DNA of 34,998 bases from Acidaminococcus hominis (GTDB taxonomy: Bacteria > Bacillota > Negativicutes > Acidaminococcales > Acidaminococcaceae). The translations under genes and the position numbers were made by a program. The stretch is taken from the NCBI RefSeq assembly GCF_021044795.1, contig NZ_JAJNOP010000023.1. One strand, given 5' to 3'. Of the stretch, positions 7,967 through 15,971 are shown one piece after another. The stretch's first letter is position 1; each line of letters opens with the position of its first letter. The notes under the pieces were generated by a model. It did no database searches. It saw only the letters and a list, made by a program, of their open reading frames with translations, and had not been told where the DNA came from.

Positions 7967-8329
7967 TTGCTGAACAAGAAAGATAAAAACGCAGCTCGCC
8001 AAAAACGGCATCTGCGTATGCGGAGAAATATTGTAGGAACGGCTGAAAAACCCCGTTTCAATGTATATCGCAGCCTGAGCAACATCTATGCTCAAATCAT
8101 CAATGATGTTACTGGTGAAACTCTGGTTTCCGCCAGCACCGTAGAAAAAGGCAACAAGGAAAACTACGGCGGCAACATTGAAGCTGCCAAAGCGATTGGT
8201 ACTGAAATCGCTCAAAAAGCCCTGGAAAAAGGCATTAAAACTGTTGTATTCGACCGTGGTGGTTATCTGTACCATGGCCGCGTGGCAGCCTTAGCTGAAG
8301 CAGCCCGCGAAGCCGGTCTGGAATTTTAA
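7967..8329 (+). CDS. rplR: 50S ribosomal protein L18
   Basis: The 120-residue product starts MLNKKDKNAARQKRHLRMR at TTG 7967. An in-frame GTG at 7958 overlaps the AAGGAG site (7953-7958) and would add three residues not typical of L18, whereas the TTG is 8 nt from the site. L18 carries 5S rRNA to the large subunit with L5; conserved PRFNVYRSLSNIYAQIIND and FDRGGYLYHGRVAALAEAAR are present. Confidence 0.96.
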   Translation: MLNKKDKNAARQKRHLRMRRNIVGTAEKPRFNVYRSLSNIYAQIINDVTGETLVSASTVEKGNKENYGGNIEAAKAIGTEIAQKALEKGIKTVVFDRGGYLYHGRVAALAEAAREAGLEF

Positions 8330-8347
8330 CAGAGGGAGGACATTAGA

Positions 8348-8848
8348 GTGGCTAATTACGAAAAACAAGATGATGGCTTCAAAGAAAGAGTAGTCTTCAT
8401 CAACCGCGTAGCTAAGGTCGTAAAAGGCGGACGTCGTTTCTCCTTCTCTGCTTTGGTTGTTGTTGGTGATGAAAATGGTCATGTTGGCATGGGCCTGGGC
8501 AAAGCTGCCGAAGTTCCTGAAGCAATCCGCAAGGGTGTGGATGATGCCAAAAAGAACCTGATCACTGTTCCTCTGAGAGGAACCACCATTCCCCACGAAG
8601 TTATCGGCATCTTTGGCGCAGGCCAAGTTCTGCTGAAACCGGCTTCCGAAGGTACTGGTGTTATTGCCGGCGGCCCTGTTCGTGCCGTATTGGAACTGGC
8701 CGGCGTGCGTGATATCCTGACGAAATCCCAGGGTACTTCCAACCCCAACAACGTGGTTCGCGCTACGTTGAAAGGTCTGGAAAACCTGAAGAACGCTAAA
8801 GAAGTTGCTGCCCTGCGCGGCAAAACTGTTGAAGAGTTATTAGGCTAA
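8348..8848 (+). CDS. rpsE: 30S ribosomal protein S5
   Basis: The 166-residue product has an N-terminal double-stranded RNA binding domain (about residues 11-75, with VVKGGRRFSFSALVVVGD and GHVGMGLGKAAEVPEAI) and the conserved C-terminal S5 domain. It takes part in decoding accuracy and the mRNA entry channel. The start is GTG after GAGGGAGG. It directly precedes rpmD by 12 nt. Confidence 0.98.
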   Translation: MANYEKQDDGFKERVVFINRVAKVVKGGRRFSFSALVVVGDENGHVGMGLGKAAEVPEAIRKGVDDAKKNLITVPLRGTTIPHEVIGIFGAGQVLLKPASEGTGVIAGGPVRAVLELAGVRDILTKSQGTSNPNNVVRATLKGLENLKNAKEVAALRGKTVEELLG

Positions 8849-8860
8849 GGAGGTAGCATG

Positions 8861-9046
8861 ATGGCACAAGTAAAAATCACGCTGACCCGTAGCTTAATCG
8901 GTTATCCGAAAGACCAACGCGCAACCGTGAGAGCTTTGGGCTTGGGTAAGATCAACACCAGCGTAGTAAAAGAAGACAATTCCACTTTGCAAGGTATGCT
9001 CCATAAAGTGAGCCACCTGGTTAAAGTAGAAGAAGTCAAGGCTTAA
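8861..9046 (+). CDS. rpmD: 50S ribosomal protein L30
   Basis: The 61-residue product begins MAQVKITLTRSLIGYPKDQR. Two adjacent ATGs occur (8858 and 8861). AAGGAGG ends at 8853, which gives the better spacing to 8861, and the family usually starts M-A-x-hydrophobic, so I prefer the second. L30 is a small 50S protein found in most bacteria. Confidence 0.95.
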   Translation: MAQVKITLTRSLIGYPKDQRATVRALGLGKINTSVVKEDNSTLQGMLHKVSHLVKVEEVKA

Positions 9047-9061
9047 CAAGGAGGGCTGCAA

Positions 9062-9502
9062 ATGTATTTGCATGAATTGGCTCCCGCTCCTGGTTCCAAA
9101 AAAGCTCGCGTCCGTGTAGGCCGCGGTCTTGGTTCCGGTCTGGGCAAAACATCCGGCAAAGGCCAAAAAGGACAGAAATCCCGTAGCGGCGGGGTAAAGC
9201 GTCCTGGTTTCGAAGGTGGTCAAAAGCCGTTATACCTGCGTCTGCCGAAACGCGGTTTCTACAATAAATTCGGTAAGCATTACACTGAAATCAATGTGGA
9301 TGTACTGAACTGCTTTGACGACGGTGCTGTAATCGATCCTGTTTCCCTGATTGAATGCGGTCTGGTTAAAAATATCCGTGACGGCATCCGCGTGCTGGGC
9401 AATGGCGAAGTAACCAAAAAGGTTACCGTAAGAGCTATGGGCTTCAGCAAAACTGCACAGGCAAAGATCGAAGCTGCCGGCGGTAAAGTAGAGGTGATCT
9501 AA
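9062..9502 (+). CDS. rplO: 50S ribosomal protein L15
   Basis: The 146-residue product has the glycine- and lysine-rich extended N-terminus (RVGRGLGSGLGKTSGKGQKG) that threads into 23S rRNA, and the globular C-terminal signature around GNGEVTKKVTVRAMGFS. Its TAA is immediately followed by the TTG start of secY with no spacing, so the secY ribosome binding site lies in the end of rplO. Confidence 0.97.
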   Translation: MYLHELAPAPGSKKARVRVGRGLGSGLGKTSGKGQKGQKSRSGGVKRPGFEGGQKPLYLRLPKRGFYNKFGKHYTEINVDVLNCFDDGAVIDPVSLIECGLVKNIRDGIRVLGNGEVTKKVTVRAMGFSKTAQAKIEAAGGKVEVI

Positions 9503-10759
9503 TTGGCTTCAGCCCTTGATAACCTGATGAAGGCTACGGAACTCCGAAAGAAAGTATTATTTACCCTTGCGATGTTCATAGTATTCAGGGCTGGAACGCA
9601 AATTCCCGTTCCGGGGGTTAACGCAGCCATGATCGAACGGTTATTCAACAATGGGAACCTGTTCGGTCTACTGGATCTGTTCTCCGGCGGTGCACTTAGT
9701 AAATTCTCTATATTTGCTATGAGCATTACTCCTTACATCAATGCGTCTATTATCACGCAGCTGCTTACAGTGGTGATCCCGACTTTGGAAGAATGGTCCA
9801 AAGAGGGAGCGGAAGGAGCAAAGAAAATCAATAAAGTCAACCGCTATGCGGCGGTTGGTCTGGGTGCCATTCAGGCAATTGGTATGGCGTACGGCTTACG
9901 GGCAGCAGTCAATAATCCTGACTTCTTCTCGTTTGCCATGATCGTCATTACCTTGACGGCAGGCTCCCTGCTGCTGATGTGGATTGGGGAACAGATTACT
10001 GCAAAAGGGATTGGGAATGGTATTTCCTTAATCATCTTTGCAGGCATCATTTCCCGTCTGCCCAACGGGCTGGCTGTTATCGGCCGGTATTTGCAGGCAG
10101 GCACCGTCAATGTCTTCAATGTACTGATCTTCGCGGTTCTGGCCGTGCTGATGGTAATGTTCGTCGTAGCAATTACGGTGGCATACCGGAAGGTACCGGT
10201 ACAGTATGCGAAACGGATTGTGGGCCGTAAAATGTACGGCGGCCACACCACCTATATTCCCTTAAAGGTGAATCAGGCCGGTGTTATGCCCATCATTTTC
10301 GCTTCTTCCGTATTGATGTTTCCTGTGACCATTGCGCAGTTCATCAAGATCCCCTGGATCCAGACGGCAGCCAGCTATTTGGCATGGGGCACTCCGCTGC
10401 AGACAGGACTTTATATTGTGCTCATCCTGTTCTTCACTTACTTCTATACGGCGGTAAGCCTGAACATTCCCGAGATGTCCGACAATATCAAGAAGTACGG
10501 CGGGTTTATTCCTGGCCTTCGGCCCGGCAAACCTACCACGGACTATCTGGATCGGGTGATGAACCGGATCACTTTAGCGGGTGCTGTTTTTCTGGCATTC
10601 ATTGCTATTATGCCTAACATCATCGTATGGCTCACAGGAATTTCCGGAGTTTACTTCGGCGGTACGGCCCTATTGATCGTTGTTGGCGTAGCGCTTGATA
10701 CGATGAAACAAGTAGAGTCCTTGGTACTCATGCGACACTATCAAGGTTTCATGAAATAG
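9503..10759 (+). CDS. secY: Protein translocase channel subunit SecY
   Basis: The 418-residue product is a ten-helix membrane protein. Family motifs include RAGTQIPVPGVN near helix 1, MSITPYINASIITQLL in helix 2, GNGISLIIFAGI, and FIPGLRPGKPTTDYLDRVMNRIT in the late cytoplasmic loop before the last helices. SecY forms the SecYEG pore used by SecA and the ribosome. The start is TTG directly abutting the rplO stop, with GAGGTG 6 nt upstream. adk follows after 10 nt. Confidence 0.98.
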   Translation: MASALDNLMKATELRKKVLFTLAMFIVFRAGTQIPVPGVNAAMIERLFNNGNLFGLLDLFSGGALSKFSIFAMSITPYINASIITQLLTVVIPTLEEWSKEGAEGAKKINKVNRYAAVGLGAIQAIGMAYGLRAAVNNPDFFSFAMIVITLTAGSLLLMWIGEQITAKGIGNGISLIIFAGIISRLPNGLAVIGRYLQAGTVNVFNVLIFAVLAVLMVMFVVAITVAYRKVPVQYAKRIVGRKMYGGHTTYIPLKVNQAGVMPIIFASSVLMFPVTIAQFIKIPWIQTAASYLAWGTPLQTGLYIVLILFFTYFYTAVSLNIPEMSDNIKKYGGFIPGLRPGKPTTDYLDRVMNRITLAGAVFLAFIAIMPNIIVWLTGISGVYFGGTALLIVVGVALDTMKQVESLVLMRHYQGFMK

Positions 10760-10769
10760 GAGAGAGAAC

Positions 10770-11414
10770 ATGCATATTCTTTTAATGGGACCTCCTGGCG
10801 CAGGCAAGGGGACCCAAGCGGAAAAATTAGTTGCCGATTTCCCAATTCCCCATATTTCTACGGGAGATATGTTCCGTGCGGCTGTGAAAAATGGTACGGA
10901 ATTGGGCAAGGAAGCCAAAAAATATATGGACGCCGGCGGTTTGGTGCCTGATGAAGTTACCATTGGTATCGTCAGAGAGCGCCTGAGCCAACCGGATTGT
11001 CTCAAAGGATTCATTCTGGACGGGTTTCCCCGTACCAAAGAGCAGGCAGTTGCCCTGGATGGGATTCTGAAGAATCTGGGCATCCAGCTGACCGCTGCGG
11101 TAAACATCAGTGTTCCCGATGAGGACCTGATCAGCCGTGTAACCGGCCGGCGCATCTGCAAGAGCTGCGGTGCTACGTATCATGTGGTATACAACCCTCC
11201 CAAAGTGGAAAATGTATGCGACAAATGCGGTGGGGAATTGTACCAGCGTGATGATGACAAAGAAACCACTGTGAAAAAACGTTTGGAAGCGTACCATAGC
11301 CAAACTGCTCCTCTTATTGCGTATTACAAAACGGAAGGCGTGTATAAGGAAATTGACGGCACTCAGCCCATCGATAAGGTGTATGCTGATGTGGTAGCAG
11401 CTGTAAAAGGGTAA
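10770..11414 (+). CDS. adk: Adenylate kinase (zinc-LID type)
   Basis: The 214-residue product interconverts ATP + AMP and 2 ADP. The P-loop GPPGAGKGT is at residues 7-15, the AMP-binding STGDMFRAA near 30-38 and DGFPRT near 84-89. The LID carries four cysteines (C130, C133, C150, C153), the structural zinc site typical of Gram-positive-type enzymes. The secY-adk order is standard, but the usual map gene does not follow; infA begins 13 nt later. Confidence 0.98.
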   Translation: MHILLMGPPGAGKGTQAEKLVADFPIPHISTGDMFRAAVKNGTELGKEAKKYMDAGGLVPDEVTIGIVRERLSQPDCLKGFILDGFPRTKEQAVALDGILKNLGIQLTAAVNISVPDEDLISRVTGRRICKSCGATYHVVYNPPKVENVCDKCGGELYQRDDDKETTVKKRLEAYHSQTAPLIAYYKTEGVYKEIDGTQPIDKVYADVVAAVKG

Positions 11415-11427
11415 GGAGGCATTACAA

Positions 11428-11646
11428 GTGTCGAAACAAGATGCAATCGAAGTAGAAGGTACTGTCTTGGAATCTTTGCCCAATGCTATGTTCCGTGTGA
11501 AATTGGAAAACGATCATGAGATCCTGGCCCACATTTCCGGAAAAATACGTATGAACTTTATTAAAATCCTGCCTGGGGATAAGGTAACCGTAGAGCTGAC
11601 GCCCTACGACCTGAACCGCGGCCGGATTACTTATCGGTTTAAATAA
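11428..11646 (+). CDS. infA: Translation initiation factor IF-1
   Basis: The 72-residue OB-fold protein has the usual length, with VEGTVLESLPNAMFRVKLEN and ISGKIRMNFIKILPGDKVTVEL. IF-1 occupies the 30S A site during initiation. The start is GTG after AAGGAGG. Here it follows adk directly, without map or a KOW-domain gene in between. Confidence 0.98.
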   Translation: MSKQDAIEVEGTVLESLPNAMFRVKLENDHEILAHISGKIRMNFIKILPGDKVTVELTPYDLNRGRITYRFK

Positions 11647-11675
11647 AGAGGATTGGCAAGAGGAGGTTCAGCAAC

Positions 11676-11789
11676 ATGAAAGTAAGACCGTCTGTAAAAC
11701 GCATTTGTGAAAAATGCAAGATCATTAAACGCAAAGGCCGTGTTATGGTCATTTGCGAAAACCCGAAACATAAACAAAGACAAGGTTAA
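11676..11789 (+). CDS. rpmJ: 50S ribosomal protein L36
   Basis: A 37-residue reading frame from ATG 11676 to TAA 11789 encodes MKVRPSVKRICEKCKIIKRK and then a basic tail ending KHKQRQG. C11, C14, C27 and H32 form the CCCH zinc site of the zinc-containing L36. AGGAGG lies about 9 nt upstream. Position between infA and rpsM is canonical. Confidence 0.97.
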   Translation: MKVRPSVKRICEKCKIIKRKGRVMVICENPKHKQRQG

Positions 11790-11805
11790 AAAGGAGGTGC
11801 TTTGA

Positions 11806-12171
11806 ATGGCTCGTATCGCCGGTGTAGATTTGCCGAGAGATAAACGTATCGAATACGCCCTGCCGTACATCTACGGTATTGGTTTGACTCTTTCCCGGGA
11901 AATCCTGGGTAAGACCGGTATTAACCCGGATACCCGTGTTCGGGATTTGACGGAAGCTGAAATCGCAAAGCTCCGTGAAATTCTGGATCATGAATACAAA
12001 GTAGAAGGTGACCTCCGCCGTGAGGAATCCTTGAACATCAAACGTTTGGTGGAAATCGGCTGCTATCGCGGCCGCAGACATCGTGCAGGCCTGCCTGTTC
12101 GCGGTCAAAACACCAAAAATAATGCTCGTACCCGTAAAGGCCCGAAAAAAGCGGCCGGCGCAAAGAAGTAA
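11806..12171 (+). CDS. rpsM: 30S ribosomal protein S13
   Basis: The 121-residue product starts MARIAGVDLPRDKRIEYALP and ends in the basic C-terminal tail (RGQNTKNNARTRKGPKKA) that reaches the P-site tRNA. The glycine-rich RRHRAGLPVRGQ motif is the family signature. S13 forms bridge B1 with L5. AAGGAGG precedes the ATG. Confidence 0.98.
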   Translation: MARIAGVDLPRDKRIEYALPYIYGIGLTLSREILGKTGINPDTRVRDLTEAEIAKLREILDHEYKVEGDLRREESLNIKRLVEIGCYRGRRHRAGLPVRGQNTKNNARTRKGPKKAAGAKK

Positions 12172-12191
12172 TTTAAGGAGGGATTAGACGA

Positions 12192-12584
12192 GTGGCTGGG
12201 AAAAAAGTTGTCCGTAACAAACGGAAAGTAAGCAAGAATGTAGAAGCTGGTGTGGCACATATTCGCTCCACCTTTAATAACACGATCGTTACGATCTCCG
12301 ACCTGAACGGCAGTGTCCTGAGCTGGGCATCTGCCGGCGGCATGGGCTTCCGTGGTTCTCGTAAGAGCACCCCGTTTGCAGCCCAAATGGCAGCTGAACA
12401 AGCTTCCAAGGCTGCTATGGAACATGGTCTGAAGAGAATTGAAGTTTTCGTAAAGGGCCCCGGTGCCGGCCGTGAAGCTGCCATCCGTGCTCTGCAGGCT
12501 GCAGGCCTGGAAGTGGAATCCATTAAAGACGTGACTCCGATTCCTCATAACGGCTGCCGTCCGCCGAAACGCAGAAGAGTATAA
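12192..12584 (+). CDS. rpsK: 30S ribosomal protein S11
   Basis: The 130-residue product contains GVAHIRSTFNNTIVTISD and the highly conserved IPHNGCRPPKRRRV end. S11 is in the platform, near the anti-Shine-Dalgarno sequence. It starts at GTG after AAGGAGG and is 20 nt downstream of rpsM. Confidence 0.98.
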   Translation: MAGKKVVRNKRKVSKNVEAGVAHIRSTFNNTIVTISDLNGSVLSWASAGGMGFRGSRKSTPFAAQMAAEQASKAAMEHGLKRIEVFVKGPGAGREAAIRALQAAGLEVESIKDVTPIPHNGCRPPKRRRV

Positions 12585-12603
12585 TTGGAGGTGAAATAAT
12601 AGA

Positions 12604-13197
12604 ATGGCAATTGATAAGACTCCTGTTCTGAAAAGATGCAGATCTCTGGGCATGTCTCCGGCATTCGTGGGTGTTATGAAAGAATCCCATCGTCAGCCGA
12701 AACGCCAGTTCAAAAAGAAATCCGAATACGGTATGCAGTTGGCTGAAAAACAAAAGGCTAAATTCATCTACGGTGTTCTGGAAAAACAATTCCGTGGCTA
12801 CTACGAAAAAGCCAAGAAAATGGAAGGTATCGCTGGTGCCAACCTGTTAATCCTGTTGGAACGCAGACTGGACAACGTTGTATACCGTCTGGGCCTGGCT
12901 AACACCCGTCGTCAAGCTCGTCAGCTGGTTACCCATGGCCACATTGCCGTTAACGGCAAGCGCCTGGATATTCCCTCTGCCCTGGTAAAAGCCGGCGATG
13001 TTGTTTCCGTTATGGAAAGCAGCCGCAGCTCCAACTACTTCAAGGGTATGGCTGATGTTCTGGGCAAGGCTTCTGTTCCTGCCTGGATCTCTGTAGACGC
13101 ACAGAACCTCAGCGGAAAGGTTGACCGTCTGCCTGTACGCGATGATATTGATGTTCCTGTTGAAGAACAGCTGATCATCGAACTGTACTCCAAGTAA
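12604..13197 (+). CDS. rpsD: 30S ribosomal protein S4
   Basis: The 197-residue product contains the S4 RNA-binding domain (RRLDNVVYRLGLANTRRQAR, residues about 88-107, then VTHGHIAVNGKRLDIPS). The N-terminal region has one cysteine (C12) and no CxxC set, so this is the zinc-free form. S4 nucleates 30S body assembly. Its place inside the alpha operon, between rpsK and rpoA, differs from B. subtilis, where rpsD is separate. Confidence 0.98.
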   Translation: MAIDKTPVLKRCRSLGMSPAFVGVMKESHRQPKRQFKKKSEYGMQLAEKQKAKFIYGVLEKQFRGYYEKAKKMEGIAGANLLILLERRLDNVVYRLGLANTRRQARQLVTHGHIAVNGKRLDIPSALVKAGDVVSVMESSRSSNYFKGMADVLGKASVPAWISVDAQNLSGKVDRLPVRDDIDVPVEEQLIIELYSK

Positions 13198-13259
13198 TTG
13201 ATACTGTTCTCCACTATTTATACCGCGTATTGTGGTAATGCGCGAAAGGAGGCTTCCGC

Positions 13260-14231
13260 ATGAAGGAAATCGAAAAACCTAGCCTGGTTATCGACGAAAT
13301 TTCCCCCGATGGGCGTTATGGCAAGTTCGTCTGGGAACCTTTGGAACGTGGATACGGTATTACTTTAGGTAATAGTCTGCGCCGTGTATTGCTTTCTTCC
13401 CTGTCCGGTATGGCTGTTACCGGCATCAAGATTGATGGTGTGCTCCATGAGTTCGCTACCATTGAGGGAGTCAGAGAAGACGTTGCAGATATCGTATTAA
13501 ACATCAAGTCCTTGTGCTTCAAGGTGGGTATGGATGACAGCACCACCTTTGAGCCCAAGACGTTCTATATCAAGAAGTCCGGCGAAGGTGAAGTGACCGG
13601 CGCTGACGTAATCTGCGATCAGGACACGGAAGTTCTGAACCCCGAGCTGCATATTGCAACCCTGGACAAGAACGCCGTCCTGAACATGGAAATCTACGTT
13701 GACGTGGGCCGCGGTTACGTGCCGGCAGAGAAGAACAAGAGCAAGGATCAGCCCATTGGCTTTATTCCTGTTGACTCCATCTACTCTCCCATTACCCGTG
13801 TGAAATTCGGTGTTACCGATACCCGGGTAGGCAATGTAACCAACTATGACCGTCTGACCTTGGAAGTATGGACCGACGGCAGCCTGGGACCTGATGAAGC
13901 TGTAACTTCTGCAGCTGAAATTTTGATTAAATATTTGGCCTTGTTCAAGACCACCAACATTCCCAAGATCCAAGGGAATGAGGATAGCGCCAAGACCAGC
14001 GAAGAGGGTAGTAAATCCTCCGTATACCAGATGTCCATTGACGATCTGGACCTGACCGTTCGTTCCAACAACTGCTTGAGACGGGCCGGCATCAATACGG
14101 TAGAAGATATTATCAACAAGACGGAAGATGAACTCATCTGCGTCCGCAACCTGGGCAGCAAATCCCTGGAAGAAGTCAAGAACAAGATTGAGGAATTGGG
14201 CCTGCACCTGCGCAATTCCGATGAAGAATAG
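13260..14231 (+). CDS. rpoA: DNA-directed RNA polymerase alpha subunit
   Basis: The 323-residue product has the N-terminal assembly domain (GYGITLGNSLRRVLLSSLSG at about residues 31-50), a linker rich in small and charged residues (about 240-258), and the C-terminal domain with LTVRSNNCLRRAGINTVED. The arginine, asparagine and cysteine in RSNNC correspond to the UP-element-contacting surface of E. coli alpha. A 62-nt gap separates it from rpsD, the longest inside the operon, with AAAGGAGG before the ATG. Confidence 0.99.
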   Translation: MKEIEKPSLVIDEISPDGRYGKFVWEPLERGYGITLGNSLRRVLLSSLSGMAVTGIKIDGVLHEFATIEGVREDVADIVLNIKSLCFKVGMDDSTTFEPKTFYIKKSGEGEVTGADVICDQDTEVLNPELHIATLDKNAVLNMEIYVDVGRGYVPAEKNKSKDQPIGFIPVDSIYSPITRVKFGVTDTRVGNVTNYDRLTLEVWTDGSLGPDEAVTSAAEILIKYLALFKTTNIPKIQGNEDSAKTSEEGSKSSVYQMSIDDLDLTVRSNNCLRRAGINTVEDIINKTEDELICVRNLGSKSLEEVKNKIEELGLHLRNSDEE

Positions 14232-14245
14232 GAGGAAGACGAAAG

Positions 14246-14584
14246 ATGGCATACAGAAAATTGGGCCGGAACTCCAGCAACCGGAAAGCTATGTTCCGCA
14301 GCATCTTGACCGCCTTCTTCAAAAACGAGAAAATCGAAACCACCGAAACGAAAGCTAAAGAAATTAGCGGTCTGGCTGCTAAATTGATCACCCTGGCTAA
14401 ACAAGGTGACCTGCATGCCCGTCGTCAGGTTTTGGCATTCCTCGCTGATGAAGAAGCTACCACGAAGTTGTTTGACACCATTGCTCCCAAATACAAGGAC
14501 CGCAACGGTGGTTACACCCGTATTTACAAAACAGCTCCTCGCCGCGGTGACGCTGCTGAAATGGCAATTTTAGAGCTGATCTAA
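14246..14584 (+). CDS. rplQ: 50S ribosomal protein L17
   Basis: The 112-residue bacterial-type L17 starts MAYRKLGRNSSNRKAMFRS and ends with GYTRIYKTAPRRGDAAEMAI. L17 contacts the tunnel-exit side of the 50S subunit. It is the last gene of the operon, 14 nt after rpoA and 15 nt before a strong terminator. The energy-coupling-factor genes often found next in Firmicutes are not here. Confidence 0.98.
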   Translation: MAYRKLGRNSSNRKAMFRSILTAFFKNEKIETTETKAKEISGLAAKLITLAKQGDLHARRQVLAFLADEEATTKLFDTIAPKYKDRNGGYTRIYKTAPRRGDAAEMAILELI

Positions 14585-14598
14585 CGACATAAAGAAAG

Positions 14599-14628
14599 AC
14601 TGTAGCAGAGATGCTACAGTTTTTTTTT
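14599..14628 (+). terminator. Intrinsic terminator of the S10-spc-alpha operon
   Basis: A 9-bp perfect stem (14599-14607 with 14612-14620), a GAGA tetraloop and a run of nine T at 14620-14628. It closes the ribosomal operon. Confidence 0.95.
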
Positions 14629-14669
14629 GCCGCTTTTGCACTTTCTTCACAGAGCAGGGCAGGGGCTTA

Positions 14670-14678
14670 TGGTATACT
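14670..14678 (+). promoter_or_regulatory. Extended -10 promoter upstream of the TlpA-like gene
   Basis: TGG followed by TATACT (14673-14678) is a good extended -10 element. No well-spaced -35 box is present, as is usual for extended -10 promoters. It lies 36 nt before the start codon and after the operon terminator, so it gives the next genes independent transcription. Confidence 0.6.
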
Positions 14679-14714
14679 AAAGGAAAATCATTCTGCTTTG
14701 GAAAGGAACCTTTT

Positions 14715-15236
14715 ATGAAAAAGACCCTGTTTTGTCTGGCGGCTGTGCTGGCCGCTCTGTCCGCCGGCTGCAGTGCCGGCACGGCCCAAACCCCGGAGTC
14801 GGTTAAGCCCGCGGCCCAGACCCGGACTGCTGCCGCTCCTGGCTTTCGCCTAAAACAATTGGGGGCGGGAACTGTTGCTGTAAGCCCGGCCCAGGACGGA
14901 GCCCTCTACGTGCTGAATTTCTGGGCCACCTGGTGTCCGCCCTGCCGGGCTGAACTGCCGGAAATCGCCGCTTTTGCCAGCGCCCATGCAAAGGACGTGC
15001 GGTTCTACGGCATCGATCTGGATGAACCGGAGGGGGACGTGAAGGGTTTCCTGGAGAAGCAGCAGCTCCAGTTCCCGGTGCTGCTGGACGTGGGCGGCAA
15101 GGTGGCCCAGCAGTACGGGGTCCGGGGGATTCCCACCACGGTGATCTTGAACCGGAACGGCCAGGAAGTGTTCCGGAAGGTGGGGGGAACTACTTCCCAG
15201 GAACTGGAAAAGGTCCTCAAAGGGCTGGAGCAGTAG
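14715..15236 (+). CDS. TlpA/ResA-like thioredoxin-fold lipoprotein
   Basis: The 173-residue product has an N-terminal lipoprotein signal with lipobox LSAGC (Cys19), so it should be membrane-anchored outside the cytoplasm. A thioredoxin fold follows: WATWCPPCRAELPE puts the redox-active pair at C74 and C77, and GIPTTVILNRNG (about 139-150) supplies the cis-proline. Such proteins reduce disulphides in extracytoplasmic proteins, for example during cytochrome c maturation, using electrons from a CcdA-type partner. The next gene encodes exactly such a partner, one base after this stop codon. The precise substrate is unknown; ResA, TlpA or a general DsbD-like role are all possible. Confidence 0.88.
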   Translation: MKKTLFCLAAVLAALSAGCSAGTAQTPESVKPAAQTRTAAAPGFRLKQLGAGTVAVSPAQDGALYVLNFWATWCPPCRAELPEIAAFASAHAKDVRFYGIDLDEPEGDVKGFLEKQQLQFPVLLDVGGKVAQQYGVRGIPTTVILNRNGQEVFRKVGGTTSQELEKVLKGLEQ

Positions 15237-15237
15237 G

Positions 15238-15921
15238 ATGCATGCGTCCTTAACTTTTGGCGCGGCCTTTGTGGGCGGGCTGGCTTCTTTTCTGTCCCCC
15301 TGCGTACTGCCCCTGCTGCCCACTTTGCTGCTGCTGTTGGCCGGCAGCGGTACCGGGCGAAAAAGCCGGCTAGGGGTGAATCTTACGGCTTTCCTGTTGG
15401 GATTTGCCGTGGTATTTATGGCTTTGGGCGCAGCTTCCACCCTGGTGGGGCGTCTGCTTTTGGGGCATCTGGCCTTTTGGGAAAAGCTGGGGGGTATCCT
15501 TTTGGTGCTCCTGGGGCTTTTCCTTTCCGGACTGTGGCAGCCCCTGTTTTTGGTCAGGGACAGAAGGCCCTTTCTTCAGACTCAGGCGAAAGGGCCCCTG
15601 GGCTGCTTTCTGCTTGGGCTTTCCTTTACCTTGGGCTGGACGCCCTGCACGGGACCAATCTTAGCGGCGATTTTGCTGCTGGCGGGACACGAGGCTACGG
15701 TGGGAGCGGGGCTGCTGCTGCTGGGCATGTATACCCTGGGTTTTGCCCTGCCTTTTTTCCTGCTGGCCCTGGTCTGGAACCAAGTGGCGCCCAGAATCCG
15801 GCCCCTGTACCGGTACCTGCCACTTTTACAAAAGGCGGCGGGAATCTTCCTTTTGGTGCTGGGGCTTGCCCTGTTTTTTGGGTATGCCCTGCGGCTCAAC
15901 GCTTTTCTTCTTCGCCTTTAG
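15238..15921 (+). CDS. ccdA: CcdA/DsbD-type transmembrane electron transporter
   Basis: The 227-residue hydrophobic protein has about six predicted membrane helices. The family's two redox cysteines are visible in SFLSPCVLPLLPTL (C22) and GWTPCTGPILAAI (C137). CcdA carries electrons from cytoplasmic thioredoxin to an extracytoplasmic thioredoxin-like partner. With the TlpA-like lipoprotein immediately upstream it forms a split equivalent of DsbD. The ATG lies two bases after the upstream stop codon and the ribosome binding site is within that gene. No cytochrome c biogenesis gene is next to it, so the physiological target is open. Confidence 0.88.
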   Translation: MHASLTFGAAFVGGLASFLSPCVLPLLPTLLLLLAGSGTGRKSRLGVNLTAFLLGFAVVFMALGAASTLVGRLLLGHLAFWEKLGGILLVLLGLFLSGLWQPLFLVRDRRPFLQTQAKGPLGCFLLGLSFTLGWTPCTGPILAAILLLAGHEATVGAGLLLLGMYTLGFALPFFLLALVWNQVAPRIRPLYRYLPLLQKAAGIFLLVLGLALFFGYALRLNAFLLRL

Positions 15922-15931
15922 GCCGGCTCCA

Positions 15932-15940
15932 TGGTATAAT
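15932..15940 (+). promoter_or_regulatory. Extended -10 promoter for the lipoprotein gene
   Basis: TGG plus TATAAT (15935-15940), 31 nt before the start codon. No clear -35 box is seen; the upstream half would overlap the end of ccdA. Confidence 0.6.
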
Positions 15941-15971
15941 AGGGGAGCTAAACGCAGAAAGTGGTGAAGTG

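Noticed and set aside
13198..13224. Possible internal promoter before rpoA (TTGATA and TATACC)
   Set aside because: The spacing is 15 nt and the -10 is poor; the TTGATA begins right at the end of rpsD and the gap is short, so read-through explains rpoA expression.
15477..15971. In-frame upstream extension of the lipoprotein gene through ccdA (would make a 416-residue protein)
   Set aside because: The extension overlaps ccdA in another frame, and the lipoprotein signal, promoter and spacing place the true start at 15972.
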